A DNA stretch of 20,835 nucleotides from a virus, in the IMG/VR virus record IMGVR_UViG_3300023180_007447, positions 1 to 20,835 of that record; one strand, written 5' to 3'. Position numbers and translations under genes: made by a program. The notes under the pieces are model-generated. The model did no database searches, was not told the DNA's origin, and saw only the letters and a list, made by a program, of their open reading frames with translations. This document shows, piece after piece, positions 12,262 to 20,255 of the stretch. The stretch's first letter is position 1; each line of letters starts with the position of its first letter.

Positions 12262-12999
12262 TTAAATTCTCAACAATTCAATAATTTCTTTATCTAAAAT
12301 GATTGTGTCTTGATTTGAAACAAAAAGATTGCGAATAAAACTTATTTGTTTCAAAGCAGCGTGTCTACCGTGTCCACCATCAATTCCAAATTTTCTTCCC
12401 CCATAATCAATTTTATCCATATGTCCTTCACAATATAAATCTTGGTATGTATTTCCTTCTAAGTAAAAAGTAAATCCAGAAATTTTTAAAGATCTTATCG
12501 AATAATTCATCAATAAACAAATACTAGCAATTCCTGTATTAAATTCCACTCCAATTGCCGAGTAAAGTTTTCTATAATTTTCTTTTCCTATCCAATAAAA
12601 TGGCAAATCATATTGATTTATACTATCAAAATTTTTTGGTATTGGACTAATGTAATTGTCAGAAAAAATGTTATCTCCGTGCGTACCCCTAATAGCAGTT
12701 CCAACCACCATCTTTAAATTTTTGAAGTGTTCTACATGATCATCTAAAGAAATTCTTCTTTTAATTCCTGGCATCCAGGGAGTTCCAAAATTGCAAGTGT
12801 AGATGTCAGTTTTACTTCCATAATCTTTACGAAGAGATCTTATAGGTATCAAAGAATTTGGTCTAACAATAACGTCTGCAGAATCAAACTCATCTCCTCT
12901 TTCTTTACCTTGAAGATAAGGAGCTGGACCAATTAAAACAACATCTTTACCATCCAATAAATTCTCCAATCTTTCGTCAGTGTCCAATTCAATTTTCAC
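12262..12999 (-). CDS. Sialyltransferase-like protein of the GT29 type
   Basis: This 245-aa protein resembles eukaryote-type sialyltransferases. The L-sialylmotif is recognisable near the N-terminus: VVLIGPAPYLQG, then DSADVIVRPN and KDYGSKTDIYT (CMP-donor binding). The S-motif is NTGIASICLLMNYSIRSL followed by KISGF. The region GHGRHAALKQISFI fits the VS motif with its essential histidine. It lacks the membrane anchor of animal enzymes. With NeuA and NeuB-like genes directly behind it, it is the obvious transferase for the CMP-acid. It starts at GTG (12999-12997) with AGGAG six bases upstream; the GTGA overlaps the preceding stop. Confidence 0.72.
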   Translation of the reverse strand: MKIELDTDERLENLLDGKDVVLIGPAPYLQGKERGDEFDSADVIVRPNSLIPIRSLRKDYGSKTDIYTCNFGTPWMPGIKRRISLDDHVEHFKNLKMVVGTAIRGTHGDNIFSDNYISPIPKNFDSINQYDLPFYWIGKENYRKLYSAIGVEFNTGIASICLLMNYSIRSLKISGFTFYLEGNTYQDLYCEGHMDKIDYGGRKFGIDGGHGRHAALKQISFIRNLFVSNQDTIILDKEIIELLRI

Positions 13000-13700
13000 A
13001 TGTATCTCCTTTCTTGTGGATTTGGCATACCCTCAGACATAACATCTCCATTAGGTCTAACTCTATGAAATTCTATAAAAAAAGTTTTAATTTTTTTTGT
13101 TCCGAGATGCTTATCAAGATGCAATCTAGTATTAGTCTCTGCATGTACAAAACCAGAAATAGATTGATACTCCCTCACATGATTACTCATTTGAGAATAA
13201 ATTGTCATGTATTCTTGATTAGAAACAGCAAATCGATCATGATAACCATTTAACCAATGATGCCAATTAGGCAACCACAATTTATTCATATCTAAAGATT
13301 CTATAGATTTATTTACAGGTTCACTATAAATTACATCTTCTCTAGACATAATAACTCTATCATACTTTTTACCAAAACTGTTCATGAATTCACAAACTAA
13401 TGTCTTAGATTTAAACATTCTTAGTGTAGACTGAACAGTACAGAGTCTATCAGGTCCAGTTATAGATGGATGAAGAACAATTCCTTCTTCATCTATGTCG
13501 TCTTCTTCTTGAACTTTTACCTGACATCCATCAATTTCTTTAAATAGTGTTTCAGCAAGAGAAGATGTTTTACTCTTACCAAGTAAAACATAAACATCTC
13601 TATCTTCCCAACAATCAATTAAATTTGTTTTTAAATTTTCAAAAGTATGTTCAATAGATCTACCAATTCCTGGTATACAAATAGCAGTTTTCATAATCAT
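12996..13700 (-). CDS. Glycosyltransferase-like protein of unknown specificity
   Basis: This 234-aa protein starts with a Rossmann-like strand (TAICIPGIGRSIEHTFENL), then DVYVLLGKS. It has YDRVIMSREDVIY at about 112-124, where RED could replace a DxD. NGYHDRFAVSNQEYM and FHRVRPNGD follow. This pattern is seen in uncharacterised glycosyltransferase-like proteins of picocyanobacteria and algal viruses. No named family is certain. It overlaps its predecessor by ATGA (Met3 is an alternative start) and directly precedes the sialyltransferase-like gene. Confidence 0.55.
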   Translation of the reverse strand: MIMKTAICIPGIGRSIEHTFENLKTNLIDCWEDRDVYVLLGKSKTSSLAETLFKEIDGCQVKVQEEDDIDEEGIVLHPSITGPDRLCTVQSTLRMFKSKTLVCEFMNSFGKKYDRVIMSREDVIYSEPVNKSIESLDMNKLWLPNWHHWLNGYHDRFAVSNQEYMTIYSQMSNHVREYQSISGFVHAETNTRLHLDKHLGTKKIKTFFIEFHRVRPNGDVMSEGMPNPQERRYM

Positions 13701-14554
13701 TCTTCAAAGTAATTGTTCTTCATTTCCGAAAATACTTTCTCTATCCCATCTTCAAGAGAAACTTTTGGTTCCCACCATTTTTTTATAAATGGATCTGGTT
13801 TATTTTTTGCATCTTTTTGAACAGAGTCTTTGCAATTTACTGGATTTATTTGCACATTATCTATGTTATTTTTTTTAAATTCAGTTTCAATTATTTTTGC
13901 CAGATCTTTAATTGATGTGGACTGAAACGATGTAATATGTAAAGGATCATCGGATTTAATATTCTCATATTGATTCATTATTATTTCAAAGGCGTCACAG
14001 CAATCACTAACGTATAAAAATTCCCTTTCTTCTTCACCATCCGTTAGCATGTTAAAGTTTTTTTCTTCAAATCCTTTACGAATAAAATCATTTATAACAT
14101 GCATTTTTTCGGGATCTTTTTCTATGCCATAAACATTCCATATCTTAGTTACTCTCCCACCAAGTGCTTGAGTATAAAGTTCTCCCATTCTCTTAGAAAC
14201 ACCATAGGATGAATAAGACATATTACTCATCTGAGACGATGCAAAAATAAATCTCTTATTATACTTTTTCAAAATATTAAATACATTTACCATCATTGAT
14301 GTATTGTTATTAATAAACTCAAAAGTATCTTGGTATTTCTTTAAGTACTGTGATCCACCAAGATCATACGCAAGGAAAAAAACAAAGTCCGATTTTTTTA
14401 TTTGCTCATCTACATACAAATTATCACTCTTCCTAAGGTCATTTTCTGATCCATCAAGCAAATCAATCCCACAAACTTCATGGCCCTTTTCTATTAAGTG
14501 CTTTGTAAGAGGTTCTCCAATTTGACCTCTTGATCCCAAAACTACGATTTTCAT
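13697..14554 (-). CDS. NAD-dependent sugar epimerase/dehydratase (extended SDR)
   Basis: This is a 285-aa Rossmann protein. The nucleotide site is VVLGSRGQIGEPL (GxxGxxG at 7-13). An acidic residue for NAD ribose is in GIDLLDG, and the catalytic pair is in YGVSKRMGE (YxxxK). The first catalytic Ser is in the ASSQMS stretch. Late segments (EREFLYVSDCCDA and WWEPKVSLEDGIEKVF) are typical of nucleotide-sugar epimerases. The substrate could be a GDP-deoxysugar made by the genes upstream, for example as the second enzyme after the ColD-like dehydratase; this is inference. It overlaps both neighbours by ATGA. Confidence 0.8.
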   Translation of the reverse strand: MKIVVLGSRGQIGEPLTKHLIEKGHEVCGIDLLDGSENDLRKSDNLYVDEQIKKSDFVFFLAYDLGGSQYLKKYQDTFEFINNNTSMMVNVFNILKKYNKRFIFASSQMSNMSYSSYGVSKRMGELYTQALGGRVTKIWNVYGIEKDPEKMHVINDFIRKGFEEKNFNMLTDGEEEREFLYVSDCCDAFEIIMNQYENIKSDDPLHITSFQSTSIKDLAKIIETEFKKNNIDNVQINPVNCKDSVQKDAKNKPDPFIKKWWEPKVSLEDGIEKVFSEMKNNYFEE

Positions 14555-15426
14555 TTATAAACCTCAGTTATTTTTTCTTCTGGGTATTCTGTCATTTTTT
14601 TTGGATCATACTTCCACTCACCCATCTTATAGTAATCATCAAACTCAAATAAATGCAAATTTACTGATGGATTAAAGATTTTAAATTCATCCCCACCATT
14701 AAAAAAACTTGGGTAGTAAATATCTGAACAGTTTTTGTTTATATATGAAGATGTTAAACTAAAAGTAGATACTCCACCCACTACAATTTTTTCTGAGTGT
14801 GATAAGATATAAACATCTTCTGGTAATGACTTAATTCTATAGTCTATAGAAATACCTTGATCAATGCAATAATTTACAATCTTATCATAACATGGATTCA
14901 TATTAGAATTTTGATAACCAAATCCAGTACAAAGGATTACTTTCTTTGGTTGTTCTTTTTCTATAATCTTTTTAAAGTAAGACCAAGGTGATTGAACGTA
15001 AGCTGGATGTGGATTAGTTGTTGTTGCGTCACCAGATCTAAAGTGTATAGAAAGAGTATCCTTTAAATCTAAATCATTAAATTGATTGAAGTTAAATGAT
15101 TTATCAAGCAGATCATAAATTTCATTCTTATATGTAGAGATAATATTCTTATTTAAAAATTGTTTATAATTTTCAAGATCAACATAGTCCAAAATTGAAT
15201 TGTAGTAATTATGAGTTCCCCATGTTAAAGAGGAAATACTTTCAACTTCAAAATTAAATTCATTCTCAATTTCTATTTCAGAATCTATTTTAAAAAAATT
15301 ATTTTTTGGAGATCTTATTACAGTTCTCTCTTTGCAACATTTTGCATAAAAAATAGCGCCTGCTAATTGCATCAGATTATTTCCAAATAATCCATACCAA
15401 TGATCAATGTTAATGTAATTTTTCAT
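14551..15426 (-). CDS. Fucosyltransferase-like protein (GT11 type)
   Basis: This is a 291-aa protein. The start has YGLFGNNLMQLAGAIFYAKC, matching the GGLGNQMFQYA opening of alpha-1,2-fucosyltransferases. The GDP-fucose motif HxRxGD appears as IHFRSGD (127-133). The C-terminal motif appears as DVYILSHSEKIVVGGVSTFS, comparable to the NSTFSWW loop. Together with a complete GDP-fucose route (gmd, fcl) in the same operon, fucose or a related GDP-sugar is the likely donor. Sequence divergence from bacterial GT11 is high, so donor and linkage are uncertain. Confidence 0.7.
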   Translation of the reverse strand: MKNYINIDHWYGLFGNNLMQLAGAIFYAKCCKERTVIRSPKNNFFKIDSEIEIENEFNFEVESISSLTWGTHNYYNSILDYVDLENYKQFLNKNIISTYKNEIYDLLDKSFNFNQFNDLDLKDTLSIHFRSGDATTTNPHPAYVQSPWSYFKKIIEKEQPKKVILCTGFGYQNSNMNPCYDKIVNYCIDQGISIDYRIKSLPEDVYILSHSEKIVVGGVSTFSLTSSYINKNCSDIYYPSFFNGGDEFKIFNPSVNLHLFEFDDYYKMGEWKYDPKKMTEYPEEKITEVYK

Positions 15427-15427
15427 T

Positions 15428-16306
15428 TTACTTCAACATTTCACTAATAGTTTCTTTAAGAGAATTTATATCCGTAAAGTAATCAAAAACAAATTCAGAA
15501 TTAATGTCTAGCATGTAAGGAAAAGAATCAGTAACTTTTTCACCAAAAGATAAAAACTTTTTGTCTGAACTGTTTATGTTTTCTTTAGTTACTGCAAAAC
15601 AAAAAGGTCCAGAATTTCTACCAACAATCAAATTGCAAAACTTAGAGATGTAAGATATTTCGTTCAAGTCACAAGTATTAGAATTAATTATATCATCAGT
15701 AAATTTTATATTTGGAATAGAAGTTTTAAATTTTTTAGTCAAAATAAAAACTTTGTCTTGATGCAATTGTGCCAAAGGTTCTATAATTTCAGACATGTCA
15801 GAATTATATCTAGTTTGTCCAGAAAGAGAGGGTCCATTACAAATCAAAACCTTATCATTGGTATTATCAGAAATAAATTTATCAATAGAATCACAATCAA
15901 ATTTAGAATAGTCTATAGATGGAAAATATTCATTCACATTCCTTATTTTCAAATTCGAATTAAAAATAGTATTTATTTTATTATAAATGATTGAAAACAT
16001 TCTATGAAATCCTCTAAGAGAACATTCCATATTATACTCATTATCAGGTGAAAAGTATCCACCAATCCACGTATTCACATACAAACAATTTTCAGTATCA
16101 ATAAATTTAGTATAATGTTTTCCTGCCAGTAAAGGAACACTAGAAATATTTAAATACTCAACATCAAGATCATGCGTTAGTAAAGAACTATTCCCATGTG
16201 CAACATAATATTTTGTTTTTAATTGAGAAGAAATGTCGATCAAAAATTCTTTTATGTGATAAATATCACCATTATGAAAATGGCAGAAAAAACATATTGA
16301 TTTCAT
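15428..16306 (-). CDS. Putative glycosyltransferase, GT-B-like
   Basis: This 292-aa protein has an N-terminal segment SICFFCHFHNGDIYHIKEFL, like the start of heptosyltransferase-type GT-B enzymes. The middle of the chain has LICNGPSLSGQ and the C-terminal half FCNLIVGRNSGPFCFAV, a typical sugar-nucleotide loop. It is AT-rich, with many Asn, Lys and Ile, and no membrane segment. It lies four bases after the DUF4254-like gene and one base before the fucosyltransferase-like gene. Family assignment is tentative; it may be a divergent GT9 relative. Confidence 0.5.
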   Translation of the reverse strand: MKSICFFCHFHNGDIYHIKEFLIDISSQLKTKYYVAHGNSSLLTHDLDVEYLNISSVPLLAGKHYTKFIDTENCLYVNTWIGGYFSPDNEYNMECSLRGFHRMFSIIYNKINTIFNSNLKIRNVNEYFPSIDYSKFDCDSIDKFISDNTNDKVLICNGPSLSGQTRYNSDMSEIIEPLAQLHQDKVFILTKKFKTSIPNIKFTDDIINSNTCDLNEISYISKFCNLIVGRNSGPFCFAVTKENINSSDKKFLSFGEKVTDSFPYMLDINSEFVFDYFTDINSLKETISEMLK

Positions 16307-16309
16307 TTA

Positions 16310-16651
16310 TCAAACACCCTTATATAATTTTACAGAATCTTCTCTAAGTCCTTTACTTTGTGCAATAGCATCATCAACTAAAAGATTAATTGCTTGAACA
16401 AGTTTTGGTCTCTTAGACTTAAAACAAATATCAATTTTTCTTTTTAGATTTGCAATTTCTTCATCAGTTTCAGCTTCTTGAATTGCATCTTCTAGCATCC
16501 AAGTTCTGATATGAAGAATTGACAACTTCTCTACAATTTCCCCAAGATTGTCAGTAGCAATATATTCTACTTCGGGGACTTTATTTTCAGACAAAACTTT
16601 ATTTACCGTTTGAAAAATAATTTCTTCAATGGTTTCTCCAAGATTTTTCAT
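16310..16651 (-). CDS. DUF4254-like helical protein
   Basis: This is a 113-aa all-helical protein. The segment LHIRTWMLEDAIQEAETDEE, then IANLKRKIDICFKSKRPKLV, follows the spacing of the DUF4254 family (LhxxnfxLWhxED, then KRxIDxlNqxRNxxIExID). Members of that family lie in LPS and glycosyltransferase clusters without a known reaction. Here the usual Asn-Arg-Asn residues are changed (FKSKRPK). It overlaps the preceding PLP-enzyme gene by ATGA. It may be a chaperone or partner of one of the glycosyltransferases, but this is a guess. Confidence 0.55.
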   Translation of the reverse strand: MKNLGETIEEIIFQTVNKVLSENKVPEVEYIATDNLGEIVEKLSILHIRTWMLEDAIQEAETDEEIANLKRKIDICFKSKRPKLVQAINLLVDDAIAQSKGLREDSVKLYKGV

Positions 16652-17814
16652 TTCAATTCCTCAATGACTTTTTTAATTAGATTAATTTCTTTATTTGTAA
16701 TAAATTGATTGTTACCTATATATACACAATTCTCGTGCAAAATATCTACATTCAAATTTTTACCTGCACATTCAACTTGATATCCTTTCATGTATGGTTG
16801 TTTGAGTAAATTTCCTCCGACGACAGGACGATATTCTATACCATAATTATCAAATAGTTTTAGCAGTTTAAACTTAGTGTCTTTATTTTTGCACAAAAAT
16901 GGAAAACAAAAAGAACTATTTCCTTCTTTAAATTGTATTTTATAAAAACATTCGTTAGAGTTATGAAGTTCTACAAATTTCTTGTAGTATTTTTTACGAA
17001 CATCAATAAAAGAATCTAATCTTTTGAGTTGTCTAATTCCCAAGACTGCATTCAGTTCAGTATTTCTAAAGTTATACCCATCACTAACAAATAAAAATGT
17101 TTTTTCAATTTCAGGATTTTTGGAGGCATACTCATCAAACTTATTTGAAGCTCTAGCAAGCCCATGTGTTCGCTTCATTTTCATAAGATCATAAAGATCA
17201 CTATCATTAGTAGAAACCATCCCTCCTTCAATAGTGGACATATGATGCCCAAAATAAAAACTGAATGTAGACCCTAAACTATCAGAACCTACTTTACTTC
17301 CATCAAAGTTTGTGCATCCATGAGATTCACAAACATCATCTATAAAAATAGCATTTGGAAAATACTTCTTATAAGAATCAACATTTGCTGGTATGCCCAA
17401 AAGATGCGTCACAAAAACCATCTTAATATCTGGATGCTTTTCTGAGATTCTTTTTAGATTATCCAAATCAAAACTATAATCTTCAAAAGTAATATCACAA
17501 AAAATAGGAGTTAATCCAAGTTGAAAAATAGGATTAATGTTAGTAACCCAAGTACAGGATGGTAAAAGAACTTTATCTCCTTTCTTTAGATTGTACTTAT
17601 CAATAACTGCAGATACTAATAAAAAATTTGCAGTACTTCCGGAAGTCACAAATAAAGAATGCTTACATCCTAACCATTTTGACCATTCACTTTCAAACTC
17701 TTCAACCTTTTTTCCCTGAGTAAATTTATCTGAGGTAAGGATAAATTTAGCAAGATTTACCCTATCTAGAAAAGATAGTGTATTCTTCATCAATGGCCAA
17801 TTATAATTTTTCAT
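16648..17814 (-). CDS. PLP-dependent sugar 3-dehydratase, ColD-like (DegT/DnrJ fold)
   Basis: This 388-aa fold-type I PLP protein has TSGSTANFL (phosphate loop), DDVCESHG (Asp binding the pyridine N) and the loop SFYFGHHMSTIEGG. In sugar aminotransferases of this family the loop carries the catalytic Lys; here that position is His (His190 with this start). This is the hallmark of GDP-4-keto-6-deoxymannose 3-dehydratase (ColD) and the related E1 enzymes. Length equals that of E. coli ColD from memory, and its substrate is exactly the product of Gmd encoded upstream. I start at the ATG 17814 because AGGAG lies five bases before it; the frame is open ten codons further. It overlaps the fcl 3' end by 14 bases. 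Confidence 0.82.
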   Translation of the reverse strand: MKNYNWPLMKNTLSFLDRVNLAKFILTSDKFTQGKKVEEFESEWSKWLGCKHSLFVTSGSTANFLLVSAVIDKYNLKKGDKVLLPSCTWVTNINPIFQLGLTPIFCDITFEDYSFDLDNLKRISEKHPDIKMVFVTHLLGIPANVDSYKKYFPNAIFIDDVCESHGCTNFDGSKVGSDSLGSTFSFYFGHHMSTIEGGMVSTNDSDLYDLMKMKRTHGLARASNKFDEYASKNPEIEKTFLFVSDGYNFRNTELNAVLGIRQLKRLDSFIDVRKKYYKKFVELHNSNECFYKIQFKEGNSSFCFPFLCKNKDTKFKLLKLFDNYGIEYRPVVGGNLLKQPYMKGYQVECAGKNLNVDILHENCVYIGNNQFITNKEINLIKKVIEELK

Positions 17815-18745
17815 ATGTACTCCTATTCTTAAGAAACCAATCAATAGTAATTTTTAATCCCTCTTCCAAAGATGTTTTTGGTTTCCAACCAAGTGCATCC
17901 ATTTTAGAAGTATCTAATGCCCTACGAGGTGTGCCATTTGGTTTTGACGTGTCCCAAGTAATTTTTCCAGTATATCCAATAATATCAGCAACTATTTCAG
18001 AAAGTTCTTTAATACTTACTTCCCTGTGAGGACCAATGTTAATAATCTCTGGATTGTCATATGTATTCATTAAGAAAATAAGTGCTTCTGCTAGATCATC
18101 AGAAAAAATAAATTCTCTAGTTGGAGAACCATCTCCATAGCAAACTACTTCCTGAAGTCCATTTTCTTTTGCATTTAAAAATTTATTAATAAAACTGGGA
18201 AGAACATGACATTGCTCAACATTAAAGTTATCATTAATACCATACAAATTATTAGGCATTACTGAAATAGTAGACATTCCATATTGCTCTGTGTATTTTT
18301 TACACATAACATGTCCAGCAAGTTTTGCTAAAGAATATCCTATGTTAGTTTCTTCAAGTTGTCCCGTCATAAGATATTCTTCTTTGATAGGAACTGGTGC
18401 AAGTTTAGGATAAATGCAGGCAGATCCTAAAAATAAAAGTTTTTTGCATCCATACTTATAAGAAAAATCAATTATATTAGTTTGAATGTTTAAATTATCT
18501 CTAATAAAATCTGCTGGATAGTTTTTATTGTGCCCAATACCACCTACTTTTGCTGCTGCTAGAAAAACATATTCTGGTTGGTTTAGATTAAAAAACCTTT
18601 CAACATCATATTGTTTTCTCAAATCAAAATGAGATCTCGGAGATGAAACAATATTATGATATCCTTGAGATTTTAAATTTCTAACAATAGCAGATCCTAC
18701 TAATCCAGTATTTCCAGCAACGTAAATTTTACTATCAAAGTTCAT
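17801..18745 (-). CDS. fcl: GDP-L-fucose synthase (GDP-4-keto-6-deoxymannose epimerase/reductase)
   Basis: This is a 314-aa extended SDR. The NADP site is [13 protein letters not shown]. The catalytic Ser and Cys are in LGSACIYP, the YxxxK pair in YSLAKLAG, and the epimerase histidine in EQCHVLPSF. These match E. coli Fcl (WcaG) residues Ser107, Cys109, Tyr136/Lys140 and His179. The product is GDP-L-fucose. In the presence of a ColD-like enzyme a ColC-like role is an alternative. I choose ATG 18745, ten bases after AAGGAG, rather than the GTG two codons earlier. It overlaps the end of gmd and the start of the ColD-like gene. Confidence 0.9.
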   Translation of the reverse strand: MNFDSKIYVAGNTGLVGSAIVRNLKSQGYHNIVSSPRSHFDLRKQYDVERFFNLNQPEYVFLAAAKVGGIGHNKNYPADFIRDNLNIQTNIIDFSYKYGCKKLLFLGSACIYPKLAPVPIKEEYLMTGQLEETNIGYSLAKLAGHVMCKKYTEQYGMSTISVMPNNLYGINDNFNVEQCHVLPSFINKFLNAKENGLQEVVCYGDGSPTREFIFSDDLAEALIFLMNTYDNPEIINIGPHREVSIKELSEIVADIIGYTGKITWDTSKPNGTPRRALDTSKMDALGWKPKTSLEEGLKITIDWFLKNRSTYEKL

Positions 18746-19736
18746 TTTCACACATCTCCTTTACCAAATCATCAAATGAAATTTCTGGTTTCCAACCTAG
18801 TTCATTCCTTGCTTTTGTAGAATCTCCCAATAGAGTTTCTACTTCCGCAGGACGATAGTATTTAGGATTGACTGCAATGATTGTTTTTTTGGTATTCTTA
18901 TCCATACCAATTTCATCTTCACCTTGACCATACCATTCAATGTCAAATCCAAAGTATGGTGCTGCTTTCTCAACAAACTCACGAACTGAATACTGTTCAC
19001 CAGTAGCAATCACATAATCTTCTGGGGAATCTTGCTGGAGCATCATCCACATTCCTCTTACAAAATCTTTTGCATGTCCCCAATCTCTTTTTGCATTTAA
19101 ATTGCCAAGATAAAGAACATTTTGTTTTCCTTCAGAAATTGCTTTAAGACCTATCGTAATCTTACGAGTTACAAATGTTTCACCACGACGAGAAGATTCA
19201 TGGTTGAAGAGAATACCTGTGCAAGCATACATTCCATATGCTTCACGATAATTCTTAGTAATCCAATATCCATAAATTTTAGCACATCCATAAGGAGAAC
19301 GTGGATAGAAAGGTGTAGTTTCTTTCTGAGGAATTTCTTGAACAAGACCAAACAGTTCAGAAGTTGATGCTTGGTAGATACGAACCTTTTCTTCCATGCC
19401 CAACAAACGGACTGCCTCAAGCACCCTCAGGGTGCCTAGAGCATCAACCTGTCCAGTATATTCGGGAATTTCGAAAGAAACTTTCACATGACTCTGAGCA
19501 CCAAGATTATAAATCTCATCTGGTTGAACTTGCTGAATAACTCTCACAAGACTTGTAGAGTCAGTCAGATCTCCATAGTGAAGATTAATTTGTTCATAAA
19601 TGTGATCAATGCGATGAGTATTAATCAATGAGGCACGGCGAACAATACCATGAACTTCATAACCTTTTTCAAGGAGAAGTTCTGCAAGGTATGAACCATC
19701 TTGTCCCGTAATACCAGTAATTAGAGCAACTTTCAT
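18735..19736 (-). CDS. gmd: GDP-mannose 4,6-dehydratase
   Basis: This 333-aa enzyme makes GDP-4-keto-6-deoxy-D-mannose from GDP-mannose, the shared precursor of fucose, colitose, perosamine and rhamnose. NADP site [24 protein letters not shown] loop, catalytic STSELFG and YGCAK, and the signature [18 protein letters not shown] are complete. It is slightly shorter than E. coli Gmd (373). It is first in the glycan operon, directly behind a strong early promoter with a leader of about 15 nt and no clear Shine-Dalgarno. Its base composition is less AT-rich than that of the genes after it. Confidence 0.95.
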   Translation of the reverse strand: MKVALITGITGQDGSYLAELLLEKGYEVHGIVRRASLINTHRIDHIYEQINLHYGDLTDSTSLVRVIQQVQPDEIYNLGAQSHVKVSFEIPEYTGQVDALGTLRVLEAVRLLGMEEKVRIYQASTSELFGLVQEIPQKETTPFYPRSPYGCAKIYGYWITKNYREAYGMYACTGILFNHESSRRGETFVTRKITIGLKAISEGKQNVLYLGNLNAKRDWGHAKDFVRGMWMMLQQDSPEDYVIATGEQYSVREFVEKAAPYFGFDIEWYGQGEDEIGMDKNTKKTIIAVNPKYYRPAEVETLLGDSTKARNELGWKPEISFDDLVKEMCENEL

Positions 19737-19757
19737 AAACTATTCTATAACTTTACC

Positions 19758-19786
19758 ATTATACAAAAAAAGCAGAGTTTATGCAA
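19758..19786 (-). promoter_or_regulatory. Early sigma70-type promoter of the glycan operon
   Basis: TTGCAT (19786-19781), a 17-bp spacer and a perfect TATAAT (19763-19758) are present on the minus strand. The -35 lies across the loop and arm of the terminator hairpin, and the spacer contains the 3' arm and T-run. The start point is expected near 19751, a short distance before gmd. Confidence 0.75.
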
Positions 19787-19794
19787 CTCTGCTT
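19765..19794 (-). terminator. Strong intrinsic terminator before the glycan operon
   Basis: A perfect 10-bp stem, AAGCAGAGTT / AACTCTGCTT, with a 5-nt loop is followed by a run of seven T on the minus strand. It ends the transcript of the 72-aa gene and the structured RNA region. Confidence 0.9.
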
Positions 19795-20010
19795 CAAAAG
19801 GTCTTTACATGCACGCCAAGTTATTTTTGAAGAGTAATAACTAAATCTCTGCGGGAGTTACCTCCATCCGCACCAACTGCCCTTGAGAGAGGCAGTAAAC
19901 TCATAATAGGGTCATATTGACTCCACCACTTACTTTTTAAAGAAGTAAGAAACTTCGGGATTGAAGGGGATCCTTCACCGACCAGTGCTTTTTAAGTCTC
20001 TCCGTGACTA
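19795..20010 (-). ncRNA. Candidate structured RNA region, seven small hairpins
   Basis: This gene-poor stretch is dense in perfect inverted repeats. The arms are 20006-20009/19995-19998 (GACT), 19972-19977/19962-19967 (tgaagg/ccttca), 19943-19949/19929-19935 (7 bp), 19918-19921/19911-19914, 19891-19896/19876-19881 (ACTGCC/GGCAGT), 19851-19871 (GGAG-GTAA-CTCC within GCG/CGC, a GNRA loop) and 19836-19842/19819-19825 (7 bp). A strong terminator follows. It lies in the transcript of the 72-aa gene. It could be a 3' UTR, a processed small RNA or a cis-regulator; a possible small ORF overlaps it. No known family was matched by eye. Confidence 0.45.
19821..19904 (-). CDS. Possible 27-aa peptide coupled to a 4-codon leader ORF
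   Basis: A 27-codon ORF starts MSLLPLSRAVGADGGN and ends VITLQK. Its ATG overlaps by ATGA the stop of a mini-ORF (ATG ACC CTA TTA TGA, 19915-19901), and that mini-ORF has GGAG five bases before it. This is the coupling pattern used throughout the genome. Three hairpins of the structured region lie inside it. It may be a real micro-gene, a leader peptide, or chance. Not recognised. Confidence 0.35.
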   Translation of the reverse strand: MSLLPLSRAVGADGGNSRRDLVITLQK

Positions 20011-20014
20011 TTAA

Positions 20015-20233
20015 TCAAGAAACCTCTACAGGTTGTTCAAGATCTGCATAAAGGTAGTCCATCATGATTTCATAATCGTCACCAGGATCACCAGAGAACA
20101 CAACACCACTATTTTCATAATAGCGTCGAACCTTTTTGAAAAGTTTCGGATTCTTTACATCAAGGAAGAAGTCCCCATTTGCAGCACCACGAAGAGTATC
20201 GAGGTCTTTTTTGAACTTAGAAGTGAGAGTCAT
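20015..20233 (-). CDS. Unknown 72-aa protein, early gene
   Basis: This small, highly charged soluble protein has the pattern MTLTSKFKKDLDTLR, NPKLFKKVRRYYENSG, VVFSGDPGDDYEIMMDYLYA. It is probably a small alpha/beta fold with an acidic C-terminal end. I have the impression of similar small proteins in cyanophages, but cannot assign a function. It stands directly behind a strong early promoter with a very short leader and no good Shine-Dalgarno, and is followed by the structured RNA region and terminator. Early expression and small size fit a host-takeover factor, as inference only. Confidence 0.7.
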   Translation of the reverse strand: MTLTSKFKKDLDTLRGAANGDFFLDVKNPKLFKKVRRYYENSGVVFSGDPGDDYEIMMDYLYADLEQPVEVS

Positions 20234-20255
20234 TTGTTTGATTGTTTACCTTGTT

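Noticed and set aside
16648-17844. Plain DegT/DnrJ aminotransferase call
   Set aside because: The catalytic lysine position is histidine, which excludes normal transamination through a Schiff base with the protein and points to a ColD-type dehydratase.
19911-19980. Resemblance of the + strand to a glutamine riboswitch (TTGAC ... GAAGTAAG ... TGAAG)
   Set aside because: The outer stem does not close and key bases are missing; it is also on the non-transcribed strand.
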